From Moritella sp. (GTDB taxonomy: Bacteria; Pseudomonadota; Gammaproteobacteria; Enterobacterales; Moritellaceae): a stretch of 54,978 nucleotides of DNA. The position numbers and the translations under genes were made by a program. Within the stretch, counting starts at the first letter, position 1, and each line of letters opens with the position of its first letter. Under the pieces are notes generated by a model. It searched no databases. It was not told where the DNA came from and worked only from the letters and a program-made list of their open reading frames with translations. The stretch is taken from the NCBI RefSeq assembly GCF_013215705.1, contig NZ_JABSQR010000035.1, positions 1 through 54,978 on the forward strand, in the 5' to 3' direction. Positions 1 through 10,424 of the stretch are shown here, in pieces.

Positions 1-98
1 ATTTGGTCATTATATCTCTGCAAGTGCTCACACAGATTGCTTGAATAAATTGTTAAAGAGCGTTGACCTTGACGTCTTTCGTCTTAGTCAGGCTGCGT
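1..98 (-). other. rRNA operon leader (transcribed leftwards), boxA region
   Basis: Read on the minus strand, bases 61 down to 26 begin GCTCTTTAACAATTTATT and end TGTGTGAGC. This closely resembles the boxA antitermination leader found just before 16S rRNA in enterobacterial and Vibrio rrn operons. Bases 25-1 continue towards the 16S gene, which lies outside the window. The same 36 bases occur in reverse complement at the right end of the window. Two rrn-type promoters lie just upstream (99-126 and 222-249). That this is an rrn leader is inference from motif and position, and the 16S body itself is not visible. Confidence 0.85.
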
Positions 99-126
99 AT
101 TCTACGCAAACCAGATTCGAAGTCAA
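99..126 (-). promoter_or_regulatory. rrn promoter P2, minus strand
   Basis: On the minus strand there is a TTGACT -35 element (plus-strand bases 121-126), a 16-base spacer and a TAGAAT -10 element (99-104). It is followed by a GC-rich stretch and the boxA leader. The 16-base spacer matches that of the upstream promoter and the promoter at the right end, as is usual for rrn promoters. Confidence 0.7.
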
Positions 127-221
127 GCATATATTACATGCTTTATTCAGGACGTTTAAAAGCAACCTAAGTTGTTTTTAAACACCTTACTGAGCGACGT
201 TTGCCGTATCAGTGAGGTGCC

Positions 222-249
222 ATTATAGGTAAAACGAGTCGAGAGGCAA
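222..249 (-). promoter_or_regulatory. rrn promoter P1, minus strand
   Basis: On the minus strand there is a TTGCCT -35 element (244-249), a 16-base spacer and a perfect TATAAT -10 element (222-227), followed by GGCACCTC as a GC-rich discriminator. The right-end rrn promoter has the same -35, -10 and spacer length, which supports the assignment. Together with the promoter at 99-126 it gives the tandem P1-P2 arrangement known from E. coli rrn operons. Confidence 0.75.
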
Positions 250-359
250 GTATTTCATGACAAAGAATTAAAAATACAATGACATGGATAATTTACCAAC
301 ACCCTCAGGTTGAATTTAATACTAAGCGTTTAGAAATAGCTATATATAAGCAAGCAAAC

Positions 360-875
360 CTATAATTTTTTTGCAAACGACTTCACTTTATCCCAGTCAG
401 TAAACTCAATATCATTGGTTTTATCCGTACTACCCCCAGTTATTTTCATAATCAGTTGAATAATGAGTGTCTGCCACCAGTTATATTTTGAATATAATAG
501 CGCACCAGCAAATACAGCTTGCTGCTTGGGTACCCAGCTCGACTTTTCTAAAAATGCCTGCATATACGCATTTGTTTCAGGGGTATTCTTTTCTGCTTTT
601 CTTGCCGTTAAATTAACACAGAAGAAACTATTATCTTTGGCTTCCAGTTGTGCTTTATTGGCTGCTATAAATTGATAGAGCTTTTTATTCAAGTGGCCAT
701 AGCGAACCGATGCACCGATAACCACTTTATCAAAAATAGCCATATCGATATGCAGGCATTCATCAATACTCATGATTTCACAAGTATACTGATTGCTAAT
801 AACCTCTTCGATAGCTTTAATTATCTTAAGCGTTTGACCATCTACAGTAGAATACAGTACTAACATCTTTTTCAT
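360..875 (-). CDS. hemG: Menaquinone-dependent protoporphyrinogen IX dehydrogenase
   Basis: This is a short-chain flavodoxin-type protein of 171 aa, close to the size of E. coli HemG. It oxidises protoporphyrinogen IX to protoporphyrin IX, the penultimate step of heme synthesis, passing electrons to quinones at the inner membrane. The N-terminal segment LVLYSTVDGQTLKI (about residues 5-18) is the FMN phosphate-binding loop typical of the family. The gene follows trkH by 13 bases and ends near an rrn operon, as in the E. coli yigZ-trkH-hemG-rrsA order, so it is probably the last gene of an operon. Start at 875; a second Met three codons later is possible. Confidence 0.9.
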   Translation of the reverse strand: MKKMLVLYSTVDGQTLKIIKAIEEVISNQYTCEIMSIDECLHIDMAIFDKVVIGASVRYGHLNKKLYQFIAANKAQLEAKDNSFFCVNLTARKAEKNTPETNAYMQAFLEKSSWVPKQQAVFAGALLYSKYNWWQTLIIQLIMKITGGSTDKTNDIEFTDWDKVKSFAKKL

Positions 876-888
876 TATTAGGTTCCAC

Positions 889-2346
889 TTAACTACGCCA
901 GAAAGCTGGAGTAAATAAAATTAACAAAGTAAAAATTTCTAAACGACCAAATAACATCGCAACAACTAAAATCCATTTAGCGCTATCATTCACATCACCA
1001 AAATGCACCGCAACCTGACCAAGACCAGGTCCTAAATTATTCAATGTTGCGACAACTGCAGAAAATGCCGATAACTCATCCATCCCAGTTGCGATCAATG
1101 CCAGCATACAAATGACAAACACCAATGCATAGGCTGAAAAGAACCCCCAAACAGCATCGATAACACGATCAGGCAATACTTTTTTACCTAACTTAATCTT
1201 GTATACGGCACGCGGATGAACCAAGCGTTTCATTTCACGCATACCTTGTAAATAAAGTAATACGATACGAACAACCTTCATACCACCACCGGTAGAACCG
1301 GCACAACCACCAATAAAGCTTGAGAATACTAACAGTACAGGTAAAAATAATGGCCAATCTTGAAAACTGGTCGTCGTAAACCCAGCCGTCGTCGAAATAG
1401 ACACGGCTTGAAATAAGGCTTTATCTAATGCCATTTCAGGTGAATCGTAAACACCTTTAGCTAATAGAATAGAGAAGCAAATAGCTACAAGTGTCAATTG
1501 TACGAATAAAAACGCCCGTAATTCAATGTCATGAAAATAAGAACCAGGTTTAAAACCTTTAATCGAGAAAGCCGCAAAATGTAGCGAAAAATTCATGCCA
1601 GCAATAATTAAGAACACCACAGTGATCAAATTAATAACTGGACTATCAAAATGCCCCATACTGCTGTCATGAGTAGAGAAACCACCGATGGCAATAGTTG
1701 AGAAACTATGAGAAATAGCATCAAACATCGTCATCCCAGCCAGCCAAAATGCCATTGCGCAAACAACCGTAAGGCATAAATATATGTACCAAAGCGCTTT
1801 AGCAGTCTCAGCAATACGAGGGGTCATCTTGGAGTCTTTGACTGGGCCTGGAGTTTCAGCGCGATAAAGCTGCATACCTCCAATACCTAAAACCGGTAAC
1901 ACGGCAACAGCAAGTACAATGATACCCATACCACCTAACCATTGTAGAAACTGGCGATAAAACAACAAGGCTTTAGGCAATTCATCAAGTCCAACAATAA
2001 CGGTTGCACCTGTCGTAGTTAAACCAGAGAAAGATTCAAAGAATGCACCAGCGACACTGAGATTTGGTTGTTCGGAAAGAATAAAGGGTAACGCACCAAC
2101 ACTTCCCAGTACCGTCCAAAACAAAACCACAATCAAGAAACCATCTTTGGCTTTTAATTCTTTTTTATAATTGCGGTTTTTGTACCATACGATACTGCCT
2201 AACGTGACACAAAAAGCAAAGGAGTTAATGAAGACAAGACCACCACCATCCTTGTATATTGCCGCGATCAGTGCGGGGAATATCATGGTTACACTAAAGA
2301 TGGTAACTAATATCCCAACAATTCTTAAAATTGCCCTGAATTGCAT
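889..2346 (-). CDS. trkH: Trk system potassium uptake membrane protein
   Basis: A 485-aa polytopic membrane protein, the K+-translocating subunit of the Trk system, close to the 483 aa of E. coli TrkH. The sequence shows about ten or more hydrophobic helices and the repeated selectivity-loop segments of this superfamily, including TTTGATVIVG (near residue 110), IAIGGFSTHD, STTAGFTTTS and TLNNLGPGLG. GCAGSTGGGMKVVRI follows the third of these loops. The channel acts with the cytoplasmic regulator TrkA, which is not encoded here. It sits between yigZ and hemG with a 21-base gap to yigZ, consistent with one transcript. The translation start has only a weak Shine-Dalgarno sequence. Confidence 0.95.
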   Translation of the reverse strand: MQFRAILRIVGILVTIFSVTMIFPALIAAIYKDGGGLVFINSFAFCVTLGSIVWYKNRNYKKELKAKDGFLIVVLFWTVLGSVGALPFILSEQPNLSVAGAFFESFSGLTTTGATVIVGLDELPKALLFYRQFLQWLGGMGIIVLAVAVLPVLGIGGMQLYRAETPGPVKDSKMTPRIAETAKALWYIYLCLTVVCAMAFWLAGMTMFDAISHSFSTIAIGGFSTHDSSMGHFDSPVINLITVVFLIIAGMNFSLHFAAFSIKGFKPGSYFHDIELRAFLFVQLTLVAICFSILLAKGVYDSPEMALDKALFQAVSISTTAGFTTTSFQDWPLFLPVLLVFSSFIGGCAGSTGGGMKVVRIVLLYLQGMREMKRLVHPRAVYKIKLGKKVLPDRVIDAVWGFFSAYALVFVICMLALIATGMDELSAFSAVVATLNNLGPGLGQVAVHFGDVNDSAKWILVVAMLFGRLEIFTLLILFTPAFWRS

Positions 2347-2367
2347 TATTATTTTTATCCCTAAATA

Positions 2368-2988
2368 TTAATCGACCACTTTGACATTAACTTGGCCATT
2401 GGTTTTGTTTCGTACCGCCGTAATAAAGGCTTGAATATGTCTTGCATCAACATCAAGCTGCATGACGACTTGCGCACCATATTCGGCATGCTTTAATTTA
2501 CCATTATATACTGAAAACAAACTCTCTATTGCAGCTATTTGAGCATAATCACAAGTTAAGTGAAGTTCTTCATATATAAGGCATTCAATCGGTTCAATTA
2601 ACTTTAATACTTGCTGTACACCGCCTGCATAGGCACGAACTAATCCACCGGTACCCAATTTGATACCGCCATAATAACGCACAACAACAGCAGTCATCTC
2701 ACCAATATCACTACCGAGTAAACAATTTAGTATCGGTTTACCCGCAGTACCAGAAGGTTCACCGTCATCACTAAAGCCATATTGCTGCCCATCACTCGGT
2801 CTACCGGCAACAAATGCCCAGCAATGATGTCGTGCACTCGGGTGTTGTGCTTTAATATCTCGCACAAATTGCTCAGCTGCTTGACGTCCTTTGGTCGGCG
2901 TAAGATAAGTGATAAAACGGCTTTTTTTTATTTCTTCGGTATATTCATATGACTGTTCTAAAACAAAATAGGGGCTATTAGCTGTCAT
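2368..2988 (-). CDS. yigZ: YigZ/IMPACT family protein
   Basis: A 206-aa protein of the UPF0029/IMPACT family, similar in size to E. coli YigZ (about 204 aa). It has the family core SRFITYL (about residues 22-28), ARHHCWAF, SDDGEPSGTAGKPIL and VVRYYGGIKLGTGGLVRAY (about residues 103-121), followed by the smaller C-terminal ferredoxin-like domain. The bacterial role is not settled; the eukaryotic relative IMPACT regulates translation through GCN1/GCN2. It appears to be the first gene of the minus-strand block yigZ-trkH-hemG. The start is supported by an AGGAT sequence a few bases upstream. Confidence 0.88.
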   Translation of the reverse strand: MTANSPYFVLEQSYEYTEEIKKSRFITYLTPTKGRQAAEQFVRDIKAQHPSARHHCWAFVAGRPSDGQQYGFSDDGEPSGTAGKPILNCLLGSDIGEMTAVVVRYYGGIKLGTGGLVRAYAGGVQQVLKLIEPIECLIYEELHLTCDYAQIAAIESLFSVYNGKLKHAEYGAQVVMQLDVDARHIQAFITAVRNKTNGQVNVKVVD

Positions 2989-3483
2989 TTCTATCCTGTG
3001 TATATTCTACTTTAAAGATGCTAACCACCATTCTACTGTTATATGCTTGTTGATAATAGCAGGTTCAGTATCACAATTTTTAAAAGTTAAGTGATGGTCA
3101 ATTTATTTTCATTAAATCTTCAGCAACAAACATCCAACAATTAAAAACAGTTGTAAGCCGAACACTTTACAGCAAATAAAACCAAGTAATAACCAAATTA
3201 AAACATTAAACACTAAATTAAACCTTAAAATAAGTACCAGACACCAGTTTAAAAGCTAAATAAGTTATTTCACTACCATACCCCTCACACCCGCCCAGCG
3301 TTATTAATACTACTTACGGATTAGTTCATTACATCCCTAGCAAGCAAAAGTTAAACAGTCGTTTAAAATAAGTGTTGAAATATTGTTAGATTATCGACAG
3401 AATGAGAGCAACCAGTACCCTACATAGCTGGTAAATAGCAAACGGAGCTGATGATCACCATCGCTTTAGCAAGGAGAAATGTA
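2989..3483. other. Intergenic region between divergent yigZ and fadB
   Basis: About 495 bases without a credible gene, AT-rich and with many TTAAAC-like words. In E. coli pepQ lies between yigZ and fadB, and I see no remnant of it. The region must hold promoters for both directions. The one clear element is the palindrome at 3351-3366, listed separately. Confidence 0.6.
3351..3366. promoter_or_regulatory. Palindrome upstream of fadB, possible PsrA-type operator
   Basis: TTAAACAGTCGTTTAA is a perfect inverted repeat with 6-base arms and a 4-base centre, 118 bases before the fadB start. It fits the AAAC-N(2-4)-GTTT pattern described for PsrA, a TetR-family repressor of fatty-acid degradation in Pseudomonas. 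No E. coli-type FadR operator stands out in the same region. Assignment to PsrA is inference, and no regulator gene of this kind lies in the window. Confidence 0.4.
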
Positions 3484-6821
<3,338 letters not shown>

Positions 6822-6860
6822 AAACCACTGTATAAAACATACGGTTAGTTAATCTATATC

Positions 6861-6892
6861 AAGCCAACTATGACGATAGTTGGCTTTTTTTT
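6861..6892 (+). terminator. Rho-independent terminator after fadBA
   Basis: AAGCCAACTA and TAGTTGGCTT form a 10-bp stem around a TGACGA loop, followed by a run of T. It separates fadBA from the two-component genes that follow on the same strand. Confidence 0.9.
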
Positions 6893-6961
6893 ATCTTCTT
6901 CTTGAAATTTTCCCCTCCAAGCGGTTCAATACACATTGGCAATGTAAATAATGGACTGGGC

Positions 6962-7675
6962 ATGAGCACAAAAAAACAAATATTAGTCGTTGATGATGAT
7001 GTTGAGATCAAAGAATTACTCAGTGAATATCTCGCTCAAGCTGGGTTTTCAGTGCTGACAGCCGGTGAAGGCAAAGAAATGCAACGCGTCTTGGCCACCA
7101 ATACGCCCGATCTGATTGTCTTAGATGTAATGATGCCTGGTGATGATGGCTTTACCTTATGCCAAAAAATTCGCCGAACCTCACAAGTACCTATCATCAT
7201 GTTGACGGCAAATTCTGATGAAGCGGATCGCATTGTCGGCTTAGAAATTGGCGCTGATGATTACATGGCTAAACCGTTTAGCCCGCGAGAGTTACTGGCG
7301 CGCATCAAAGCCTTATTACGCCGTTCAAGTTATACCAAACCAACCCAAGGTCGTTATTTTATTTTTGCGCATTGGAAGCTTGATACACTAACCCGCCAAT
7401 TAATTAATCAACATGATAACGCAACAACAGAACTGTCAGGCAGTGAATTCAATATGCTGAAACTGTTTGTGACTAACCCGAATCAAGTACTGAGTCGGGA
7501 TGCCCTTTCGGATGCGACCCGCGGTCGAGAAGCGCTGCCCCTTGAGCGAGGCATCGATATTCAACTGAGTCGTTTACGTCAAAAACTAGGCGATAACAGT
7601 AAAAGTCCGACCTTGATTAAAACTATTCGCGGACGCGGTTATGTGTTGATCACCGAAGTCTCTTATGACGATTAA
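6962..7675 (+). CDS. OmpR-family response regulator
   Basis: A DNA-binding response regulator of 237 aa. The receiver domain (about residues 6-120) has the acidic pocket DDD at 11-13, the phospho-acceptor Asp55 in LDVMMPG and the conserved Lys in AKPF. The C-terminal winged helix (about 145-230) ends with TIRGRGYVL, as in OmpR/PhoB proteins. I chose ATG at 6962 because the receiver domain begins there; the upstream in-frame start at 6902 adds 20 residues with no domain match. The 3' end overlaps the sensor kinase by 11 bases, so the two are cotranscribed and surely partners. The arrangement recalls GltR-GtrS next to glucose-uptake genes in Pseudomonas, but the target genes here are unknown. 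Confidence 0.9.
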   Translation: MSTKKQILVVDDDVEIKELLSEYLAQAGFSVLTAGEGKEMQRVLATNTPDLIVLDVMMPGDDGFTLCQKIRRTSQVPIIMLTANSDEADRIVGLEIGADDYMAKPFSPRELLARIKALLRRSSYTKPTQGRYFIFAHWKLDTLTRQLINQHDNATTELSGSEFNMLKLFVTNPNQVLSRDALSDATRGREALPLERGIDIQLSRLRQKLGDNSKSPTLIKTIRGRGYVLITEVSYDD

Positions 7676-9134
7676 AGAGCATATTTACCGCCTGCTACCC
7701 AGCTCTTTAGTCTCGAGAATGTTATTACTGACGCTGTTATCCATCGCCACAGCGCAGTTAATTTCAACCAGTATTTGGTATAATTTCAGTAAAGACCAAG
7801 AACTTGAAGGCTTAAAAAATACCGCAGAGAGTATGGCGCACAACATCGCCTCTACCGCCACCTTCTTTAACTCATTACCCTTGCAATATCGTCATATTGT
7901 TTTAGAACAATTACGCGATTTTGGTGGCAGCCGCTATTTTGTATCATTAAATGAGGTCGAAATTAATATCGTTCCCGTTGCCAACAGCGAAATGAAACGC
8001 GTCGTACTCGATGAGTTTCGACGTGTGCTAGGTGATAAACTGGGTAATAATATCGTGATTAAAACGGATTTTTCTCACCCCAAAAATCTGCATGTACTCA
8101 ATAACGATACCTTACTGTCTGAGCTGCCAAAATCATGGGCACATTACTCTCTCACCTTCGAGCCACTTAATCCCCCCGTATTAGTAATACAAATGATGTT
8201 AGCACCAGATGAATGGTTGTATATCGCCGCGTTACTCCCCGCCCCTTATGTTTCTCTTGACGATAGTATCGTGAATAATGAGCAGGTGTTTTTTATCTTT
8301 TTGATCACAGCTAATTTAATGTGGATGATCTACGTATTAGTGCGCTGGCAAACTAAACCACTAAAAAAACTTGCCGCAGCAGCAGCGACATTAAGCCAAG
8401 ATTTGGACCAGCCTCTGCTTGAAGAAAAAGGTGCATCGGAATTAGTGATTGCCACTAAAGCATTTAACCGTATGCATTTGCGCATAAAACGTTATATTGA
8501 CGATCGTGAGCGTTTATTTCGTTCTATCTCTCACGACTTAAAAACCCCCATCACGCGATTACGCTTACGGGCCGAATTACTCAATGACGATGTAAAAACC
8601 GCGAAATTCAATAAGGATCTCGACCAATTAGAGATGATGGTTAAAGGCGCGCTACAGTGTGTCAAAGATACCGATATCCACGAAAACAATACCCTGATTG
8701 ATATCCAAGAATTATTGTATGAAATCACCGACTACCATAACCACGATGAAGAAAAAGTCACCTTTGAATTTCCCGAAGTTGCCATTCACTATCATGGAAA
8801 ACCGCTTGCGATAAAACGCTGCTTAACTAACCTTGTTGAAAACGCGATAAAATATGGCGACTTCTTACACCTGACCGTCGAACAACAGCAAGAGCATATC
8901 GTCATCTGTCTCATTGATTCCGGCCCTGGTATTCCTGAAGATATGTTAGAAGAGATATTCACGCCCTATACACGGATCGCCACCGACACGGACGGCTCAG
9001 GTTTAGGCTTAAGCATTGCCCGCAATATCGCCAGCGCCCATGGCGGCACATTAACCTTACACAATAGAGAAAATTCAGGATTAAAAGTGATCTTACGACT
9101 CCCACACAAACCCTCATCACGAGTAACGTCATGA
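7665..9134 (+). CDS. Sensor histidine kinase (EnvZ/RstB-like)
   Basis: A 489-aa inner-membrane kinase. TM1 covers about residues 17-38, a periplasmic domain about 40-205, and TM2 about 207-227. A HAMP linker (about 228-280) follows, then the phospho-accepting His290 in SISHDLKTPITRLR. The ATPase domain has the N box LTNLVENAIKYGD, G1 DSGPGIP and G2 GSGLGLSIARN, so all catalytic motifs are present. It overlaps the response regulator by 11 bases and the binding-protein gene by 4 bases (ATGA), which implies translational coupling of all three. The periplasmic domain is about 165 residues and resembles nothing I can name. Its ligand may be delivered by the neighbouring binding protein (inference). 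Confidence 0.92.
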   Translation: MTIKEHIYRLLPSSLVSRMLLLTLLSIATAQLISTSIWYNFSKDQELEGLKNTAESMAHNIASTATFFNSLPLQYRHIVLEQLRDFGGSRYFVSLNEVEINIVPVANSEMKRVVLDEFRRVLGDKLGNNIVIKTDFSHPKNLHVLNNDTLLSELPKSWAHYSLTFEPLNPPVLVIQMMLAPDEWLYIAALLPAPYVSLDDSIVNNEQVFFIFLITANLMWMIYVLVRWQTKPLKKLAAAAATLSQDLDQPLLEEKGASELVIATKAFNRMHLRIKRYIDDRERLFRSISHDLKTPITRLRLRAELLNDDVKTAKFNKDLDQLEMMVKGALQCVKDTDIHENNTLIDIQELLYEITDYHNHDEEKVTFEFPEVAIHYHGKPLAIKRCLTNLVENAIKYGDFLHLTVEQQQEHIVICLIDSGPGIPEDMLEEIFTPYTRIATDTDGSGLGLSIARNIASAHGGTLTLHNRENSGLKVILRLPHKPSSRVTS

Positions 9135-10399
9135 ATACCACAATGAGTAATAACATCTCACCATTATTTATATTATTGAGTAGTTTATTCACGTTTTCTG
9201 CCACCGCAAGCCAAGTAGAAGTACTCCATTGGTGGACATCCGGTGGTGAACTTGATGCGCTCAGCGAACTACAAAATAAAGTCGAAGAAACCGACAATAC
9301 CTGGCTCGATTTTGCCATTAAAGGTGGCGGTGGTAACAGCGCGTTAACGGTATTACGTTCGCGAGCGGTCTCGGGGAATCCACCGACAGCCGCTTTAATT
9401 AAGGGGCACAATATTCAAGAATGGGCTAAATTAGGATTTCTGACCTCGCTTGACGATATTGCCAAACAAGAACAATGGGATGCCAAGCTCCCAGAATTTA
9501 TTAAGCCAGTGATGAAATACCAAGGGCATTACGTGGCAGTGCCGATTAATATTCATCGTATTAATTGGTTATGGTTCAATGCAACAATTTTTAACAAAGC
9601 CAATATTGCCATTCCTCGCGATCTCGCAGAGCTGATCACCGCATTACCACAGCTTAAAGTCGCCGGTTACTTACCGATAGCCCATACCTCTGAACCTTGG
9701 GCGGATGCAATATTGTTTGAGTCGATCAGTTTATCAATTTTAGGCGCGGAGCAATATAAACAGGCTTTTGTCGAACTTAATCCACAAGTATTGGCATCAC
9801 CAGCAATGGTCCGAGCCTTTGCTAAATTGCGCACTATATCGTTATTCATCGACGACAATGCCAAAAATAGAACTTGGGAACAATCCACTAAACTCTTGAT
9901 TGAAGATAAAGCGGCAATACAAATTATGGGTGATTGGGTCGCAGGTAAATTACTCCAAGAAAAACAGCAATTAAACACCAAGATCCGCTGTATCCCTTTC
10001 CCTGGCACTGCAGGTACATTTAGCTATAATGTTGATAGTTTTGCTTTTTTTAAATTAAAAAGTGTATCATCAGAAGTAAAGCAAGCGCAAAACACCCTAG
10101 CGAGTATCATATTAACACCAGCATTACAGCGTGATTTTAACGCCAAAAAAGGTTCACTGCCGATTATTGAATCCACAGATAAAGGTAATTTTAATGCCTG
10201 TACACAGCAAGCATATCAAGATTATCAACAAGCAACCCGAGACAATACATTAGTGCCGACTTTTTCTCAGGCCATGGCAACGACAACCTATGTGCAATTA
10301 GCAATAACACGGGTTATCAGTAATTTTATTTATGATAAAAGCATTACCAATCAAGCGGCAGTAGTACAACTAGTCAATGCCATTAAAGCAGCACAGTAA
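9131..10399 (+). CDS. Periplasmic sugar-type ABC substrate-binding protein, without permease genes
   Basis: A 422-aa protein with a signal peptide of about 26 residues (hydrophobic LFILLSSLFTF, then ATAS-QVE). It is of the extracellular solute-binding family 1, like Pseudomonas GtsA and other glucose/mannose-binding proteins; VEVLHWWTSGGE at the mature N terminus and GGGGNSALTVLRSRAVSGNPP are typical. It starts inside the stop of the kinase gene (ATGA overlap). No ABC permease or ATPase gene is adjacent, which is unusual for this family, and the next gene encodes a YccS-like membrane protein. It may serve as a periplasmic ligand sensor for the kinase, in the manner of LuxP-LuxQ or ChvE-VirA, or as an orphan transport component. 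Family assignment is firm and role is inference. Confidence 0.85.
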   Translation: MNTTMSNNISPLFILLSSLFTFSATASQVEVLHWWTSGGELDALSELQNKVEETDNTWLDFAIKGGGGNSALTVLRSRAVSGNPPTAALIKGHNIQEWAKLGFLTSLDDIAKQEQWDAKLPEFIKPVMKYQGHYVAVPINIHRINWLWFNATIFNKANIAIPRDLAELITALPQLKVAGYLPIAHTSEPWADAILFESISLSILGAEQYKQAFVELNPQVLASPAMVRAFAKLRTISLFIDDNAKNRTWEQSTKLLIEDKAAIQIMGDWVAGKLLQEKQQLNTKIRCIPFPGTAGTFSYNVDSFAFFKLKSVSSEVKQAQNTLASIILTPALQRDFNAKKGSLPIIESTDKGNFNACTQQAYQDYQQATRDNTLVPTFSQAMATTTYVQLAITRVISNFIYDKSITNQAAVVQLVNAIKAAQ

Positions 10400-10424
10400 C
10401 ATTTTTATAAAGGACTCATCACAC

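Noticed and set aside
2989-3483. Possible FadR operator from ACCAG and CTGGT words near 3411-3432
   Set aside because: The half-sites are in the wrong order and spacing for FadR (CTGGT precedes ACCAG in the known operator).
8959-9411. Open frame of 150 codons antisense to the kinase and binding-protein genes
   Set aside because: It crosses two well-supported overlapping genes, and its translation is low in recognisable structure. It is a shadow frame.
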